A stretch of DNA of 8,450 bases from Actinomycetales bacterium (lineage in GTDB: Bacteria > Actinomycetota > Actinomycetes > Actinomycetales > Actinomycetaceae), in contig JAAZBW010000446.1 in the NCBI GenBank assembly GCA_012513625.1, forward strand, positions 1-8,450, given 5' to 3'. Shown here one piece after another: positions 4,840 to 8,450 of the stretch; the first letter of the stretch is position 1, and each line of letters begins with the position of its first letter. The notes below the pieces were generated by a model that was given only the letters and a program-made list of their open reading frames with translations, did no database searches and was not told where the DNA came from. A program made the position numbers and the translations under genes.

Positions 4840-6296
4840 AGTTGTGAAGTGTGGGCACCGAGCGGCGCCGGGAGTTCGCTGCGCCTGCCCCGTAGGTGGG
4901 CGTCCACCGCTGCGGCCGCGGCGCGGCCCTCGGCGATCGCCCACACGATGAGCGACTGGCCCCGGCCCGCATCCCCCACCACGTACACACCCGGCACCCC
5001 GGTCGAGTAGTCCTCAGCCCGCCGGATCCGGCCCCGTTCGTCCAGCTCGAGACCCAGTTGCTCGACGATGCCCTCGCGCCTGGCACCCGAGAACCCCATC
5101 GCGAGGAGCACCAGTTGCGCGGGGATCTCGCGTTCGCTCTGCGGGATGCCGACCGCGCGCCCGTCCACCTGTTCGGAATCCTGCACCACGAGCGCCCGGA
5201 CGCGCCCGGCCTCACCCACGAACCGCTCCGTGACCGTCGAGAACTCCCGCCTCCCCGCCTCCTCATGGGAGGTGGAGATGCGGAAGAGGTTGGGGTAGGT
5301 GGGCCACGGCTCCGCGTCCCCGCGCCCTTCCGGGGGCCGCGAGCGGTACTGCAGCTGGGTGATGGAACGGGCACCCTGCCGCACAGCCGTGCCCACGCAG
5401 TCCGAGCCGGTGTCCCCGCCCCCGATGATGACCACGTCCTTGCCCGCGGCCGTAATCTGGTCCTCCACCTCTTCCCCCCGCGCCTGCCGGTTCCCCTGCG
5501 GAAGGTAGTCCATCGCGAGGTGGATCCCCGCAAGGTCCCGCCCCGCGATCGCGAGCTCCCGGTGGACCGGTGCCCCGGTGGCGACGACGATGGCGTCGTA
5601 CCGCTCGAGGAGGTCCGCCCCGCTCGGGTGTCCCTGGGAACCGAGGTCCACGCCGGGACGGAACACCGTGCCCTCGGCACGCATCTGCCCGAGGCGCCGC
5701 TCGAGCACGGAGGTCTCCTGCTTGAACTCGGGGATCCCGTAACGCATGAGTCCGCCGATCGCGTCGTCCCGTTCGAAGACTGCCACGGTGTGGCCGGCGC
5801 GGGTCAGCTGCTGCGCGGCAGCAAGTCCCGCCGGACCGGATCCCACCACGGCCACGGTCGTGTCCGTGAGCTGGTCCGGGGGCTCCGGCCGCACGAGTCC
5901 GCGGGCGAACGCCTCCTCGATGATGTGGAGCTCCACGTTCTTGATGGTGACTGCCGGCTGGCTGATTCCGAGCACGCACGCGTCCTCGCACGGGGCGGGG
6001 CAGAGCCTCCCCGTGAACTCCGGGAAGTTGTTGGTGGCGTGGAGGCGCTCGATCGCCTCCGCCCAGGCGCCCTGTGAGACGAGCGTGTTCCAGTCCGGGA
6101 TGAGGTTCCCGAGTGGGCAGCCCGTGTGGCAGAACGGCACGCCGCAGTCCATGCACCGCGAAGCCTGGCGGCGGAGCACCGGAGAGTCCGGCTCCCGGTC
6201 CGCGTAGACGTCCCGCCAGTCACGGATGCGCACCCCGATCGGGCGGCGGGGCGGGAGCTCCCGCTCCCGGTGCTCCAGGAATCCCCTGTCACCCAC
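4830..6296 (-). CDS. gltD: glutamate synthase (NADPH), small subunit
   Basis: Beta subunit of glutamate synthase. It takes electrons from NADPH through FAD and iron-sulfur clusters to the GltB subunit, which makes two glutamates from glutamine and 2-oxoglutarate. The 488-residue protein is of normal length. The N-terminal ferredoxin-like region has C48, C51, C56, C60 and then C99, C103, C107. The FAD Rossmann motif is VVGSGPAGLAAA (150-161). The NADPH-binding motif is IIGGGDTGSDC (290-300). The C-terminal FAD block is GDAGRGQSLIVWAI (441-454). The start is GTG, preceded by GGAGG at a 6-nt spacing, and overlaps the end of gltB by 8 bp, which points to translational coupling in a gltB-gltD operon. 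The tail after about residue 470 is low in conservation. Confidence in the product is high. Confidence 0.98.
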   Translation of the reverse strand: MGDRGFLEHRERELPPRRPIGVRIRDWRDVYADREPDSPVLRRQASRCMDCGVPFCHTGCPLGNLIPDWNTLVSQGAWAEAIERLHATNNFPEFTGRLCPAPCEDACVLGISQPAVTIKNVELHIIEEAFARGLVRPEPPDQLTDTTVAVVGSGPAGLAAAQQLTRAGHTVAVFERDDAIGGLMRYGIPEFKQETSVLERRLGQMRAEGTVFRPGVDLGSQGHPSGADLLERYDAIVVATGAPVHRELAIAGRDLAGIHLAMDYLPQGNRQARGEEVEDQITAAGKDVVIIGGGDTGSDCVGTAVRQGARSITQLQYRSRPPEGRGDAEPWPTYPNLFRISTSHEEAGRREFSTVTERFVGEAGRVRALVVQDSEQVDGRAVGIPQSEREIPAQLVLLAMGFSGARREGIVEQLGLELDERGRIRRAEDYSTGVPGVYVVGDAGRGQSLIVWAIAEGRAAAAAVDAHLRGRRSELPAPLGAHTSQLRP

Positions 6297-8450
6297 GCGC
6301 CACCTCCATCACTCGCCGCCACACGTCGGGGTGGTCCGCCCCGCGCCCGTCCGCCTCCGCCGCCTCGAGCACCGCGCGCACCGCCGCGTAGGCGCGCGGC
6401 ACGATGCGCGTGAAGCGCTCGCCGAACCCGTCGCGGAGGAGTTCGAGTACCACATCCGACCCGGTGAGACCGACGTGCCGCTCGAGGAGCGCGACGATCG
6501 CCCGCTCGTCCTCGCCGTCGAGGCGGGTCAGCAGCAGCTCGCCCGCCGCGAGGGCCTCGCGGTTCACGCGCGCCGGGTCGAGGTCGAGCACGTAGGCCAC
6601 CCCGCCGGACATGCCGGCGGCCACGTTCCGGCCCGTGGGCCCGAGGATCAGGGCCGTCCCTCCCGTCATGTACTCGCACGCGTGGTCGCCCACGCCCTCG
6701 GCCACGAGGGTGGCGCCGGAGTTGCGGACGGCGAAGCGCTCCCCCACCCGTCCGCGCAGGTGGATCTCACCGCGGGTGGCGCCGTATCCCACCACGTTTC
6801 CTGCGATCACGTCCTCCCGGACCGAGGAGTGCTCGTGGGCGGGCCGGATCGCGATCCGGCCGCCGGAGAGCCCCTTGCCCACGTAGTCGTTCGCGTCGCC
6901 CCGCAGGCGCAGGGTGACGCCGGGGGCCAGGAATGCGCCGAACGACTGGCCGGCCGAGCCGGTGAGCTCCACGTCGATCGTGTCCGGCGGCAGGCCTGCG
7001 GCGGCGTAGGCCCTCGTGACCTCGTGGGAGAGCATCGTCCCCACCGTCCGGTGCACGTTCCGCACCTCCCGCACGATCCGGACCGGCTCCCGCCGCTCGA
7101 GCGCAGGTCGCGCCTCGGCGATAAGCCCCACATCGAGCACGTCCGCGAGTCCGTGGTTCTGGTTGCGGGTGTGGTGGAGGGCCGATCCCGGTGCGGGGTC
7201 GATCCGCTCCAGGAGCGGCGCGAGATCCAGCCCGGCGGCCTTCCAGTGGGCGACGGCGCTCCGCGTGTCCAGCAGGTCCACCCGTCCCACCGCCTCCTCG
7301 ATGGAGCGGAGGCCGAGGGAGGCGAGCACCTCGCGCACCTCGGCGGCGAGGTAGCGGAAGAAGTTCTCCACGTGCTCCGGCTTCCCCGTGTAGCGGGCCC
7401 GTAGCTTGGGGTTCTGCGTGGCCACTCCCACGGGGCACGTGTCCTTGTGGCAGACCCGCATCATGACGCAGCCCGCCACCACCAGTGCGGCCGTGGCGAA
7501 TCCGAACTCCTCGGCGCCGAGCAGTGCGGCCACCACCACATCCCGTCCGGTCCGCAGCTGCCCGTCTGTCTGGACCACCACCCGATCGCGGAGGTTGTTG
7601 AGGACGAGGGTCTGCTGGGTCTCGGCGAGACCCAGCTCCCACGGGGCTCCCGCGTGCTTGAGCGAGGTCAACGGGGAGGCGCCCGTTCCGCCGTCGTGAC
7701 CCGAGACGAGCACCACATCGGCCCGCGCCTTCGCCACCCCGGCGGCCACGGTTCCCACCCCCACCTCGGAGGCGAGCTTCACGTGGATCCTGGCGGCAGG
7801 ATTCGCGTTCTTGAGGTCGTGGATGAGCTGCTTCAGGTCCTCGATCGAATAGATGTCGTGGTGTGGGGGCGGGGAGATGAGTCCCACCCCCGGGGTTGAG
7901 TGCCGGGTGCGCGCCACCCACGGGTAGACCTTGGTGCCGGGCAGTTGGCCGCCCTCCCCCGGCTTCGCGCCCTGGGCCATCTTGATCTGGATGTCGTCCG
8001 CATTCGTGAGGTAGTCCGCTGTGACCCCGAAGCGTCCGGAGGCCACCTGCTTGATGGCGCTGCGGCGCGCGGGATCGTGGAGCCTCTCCGCGTCCTCCCC
8101 GCCCTCACCGGTGTTCGATTTGGCGCCGAGCCGGTTCATGGCGATTGCGAGGGTCTCGTGCGCCTCCTCGGAAATCGAGCCGTAGCTCATGGCGCCCGTG
8201 GAGAAGCGGCGCAGGATCGCCTCGACCGGCTCCACCTCGCTGAGCGCCACGGGCTGCCGCTCCCGGAACCTGAGGAGCCCGCGCAGGGTGAGAAGCCGCT
8301 CCGACTGGTCGTCCACCCGCGCCGTGTACTGGCGGAAGACGTCCTCGCGGCCCGATCGGGTGGCGTGCTGCAGCCGGAAGATGGTTTCCGGGTCCAACAG
8401 GTGGATCTCGCCCTCGCGGCGCCACTGGTACTCGCCGCCCACGCGCAGCC
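6289..8450 (-). CDS. gltB: glutamate synthase, large subunit, 5' end cut by window edge
   Basis: Alpha subunit of glutamate synthase, the ammonia-transferring half of the GOGAT complex. The C-terminal 719 residues are present of a usual total near 1,500. The missing part is the N-terminal class II glutaminase (amidotransferase) domain and most of the central domain. What remains opens with GGEYQWRREGEIH and covers the FMN-binding synthase barrel: FSTGAMSYGSIS (about 8160-8200), GEGGE, KMAQGAKPGEGGQLPG and SGHDGGTGASPL (about 7670-7710). The [3Fe-4S] cysteine motif CVMMRVCHKDTCPVG lies at about 7429-7470, with Cys codons at 7468-7470, 7450-7452 and 7435-7437. The C-terminal GXGXG beta-helix domain includes GDANDYVGKGLSGGRI (about 6860-6910). 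The frame is intact throughout. It ends TGA at 6289-6291, overlapping gltD by 8 bp. Confidence 0.98.
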   Translation of the reverse strand, partial: LRVGGEYQWRREGEIHLLDPETIFRLQHATRSGREDVFRQYTARVDDQSERLLTLRGLLRFRERQPVALSEVEPVEAILRRFSTGAMSYGSISEEAHETLAIAMNRLGAKSNTGEGGEDAERLHDPARRSAIKQVASGRFGVTADYLTNADDIQIKMAQGAKPGEGGQLPGTKVYPWVARTRHSTPGVGLISPPPHHDIYSIEDLKQLIHDLKNANPAARIHVKLASEVGVGTVAAGVAKARADVVLVSGHDGGTGASPLTSLKHAGAPWELGLAETQQTLVLNNLRDRVVVQTDGQLRTGRDVVVAALLGAEEFGFATAALVVAGCVMMRVCHKDTCPVGVATQNPKLRARYTGKPEHVENFFRYLAAEVREVLASLGLRSIEEAVGRVDLLDTRSAVAHWKAAGLDLAPLLERIDPAPGSALHHTRNQNHGLADVLDVGLIAEARPALERREPVRIVREVRNVHRTVGTMLSHEVTRAYAAAGLPPDTIDVELTGSAGQSFGAFLAPGVTLRLRGDANDYVGKGLSGGRIAIRPAHEHSSVREDVIAGNVVGYGATRGEIHLRGRVGERFAVRNSGATLVAEGVGDHACEYMTGGTALILGPTGRNVAAGMSGGVAYVLDLDPARVNREALAAGELLLTRLDGEDERAIVALLERHVGLTGSDVVLELLRDGFGERFTRIVPRAYAAVRAVLEAAEADGRGADHPDVWRRVMEVARG
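6301..6307 (-). promoter_or_regulatory. strong ribosome binding site of gltD
   Basis: GGAGGTG lies inside the last codons of gltB, with its GGAGG core 6 nt from the gltD GTG. It decides the GTG start at 6296 and supports coupled translation of the two GOGAT subunits. Confidence 0.75.

Noticed and set aside
4896..6077. 393-codon plus-strand open frame opposite gltD
   Set aside because: It is a GC-rich antisense shadow of a clearly conserved gene; the Arg/Pro/His/Gly-rich product has no recognisable domain.
6226..7404. 392-codon plus-strand open frame opposite gltB/gltD
   Set aside because: Same reason: an antisense shadow of conserved coding sequence with no motif of its own.
1..8450. An undescribed multi-gene defence, mobile or biosynthetic system
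   Set aside because: Every stretch over 60 bp is assigned to a recognised housekeeping gene or tRNA; there are no direct-repeat arrays, transposase or integrase motifs, or unknown gene clusters.

Overview
The window is GC-rich, densely packed chromosomal DNA from an actinobacterium. A member of the Micrococcales is my best guess, inferred from protein flavour, GTG starts, TANNNT-type -10 boxes and the gene neighbourhood. It holds six protein genes and one tRNA gene. Everything is on the minus strand except one small thioesterase gene. I see no mobile element, CRISPR array, phage gene or pseudogene.

Layout, left to right. Positions 1-2133 (minus) carry most of polA, DNA polymerase I; its 3' end is cut off by the window edge inside the O-helix motif. 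Positions 2153-2593 (plus) carry a 146-residue hotdog-fold PaaI-type acyl-CoA thioesterase. It has almost no flanking DNA of its own: its start abuts the polA start, and its stop codon shares a CTAG with the stop of the next gene. Positions 2590-3192 (minus) encode a receiver-ANTAR response regulator of the PdtaR type. Just upstream of it on the same strand is tRNA-Leu(CAA) at 3216-3297. Next come a complete pyruvate kinase gene (3358-4788), gltD (4830-6296) and the 3' part of gltB (6289 to the right edge), all minus.

Transcription on the minus strand runs right to left. gltB and gltD overlap by 8 bp and form the glutamate synthase (GOGAT) operon. pyk has a very good candidate leaderless promoter in the 41-bp gap after gltD. 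tRNA-Leu has its own candidate promoter in the 60-bp gap after pyk, and pdtaR is probably read from the same transcript as the tRNA. The thioesterase transcript converges on pdtaR at a perfect 16-bp palindrome that holds both stop codons.

Functionally this is housekeeping DNA: ammonia assimilation (GltBD), the last step of glycolysis (Pyk), RNA-level two-component signalling (PdtaR), CoA-thioester hydrolysis and DNA repair/replication (PolA). I found no undescribed multi-gene system. The points worth a second look are at the gene junctions: the shared-stop palindrome, the abutting divergent starts, the tRNA-regulator coupling and the leaderless promoters. There are also a few residue-level predictions in PolA, Pyk and the thioesterase.
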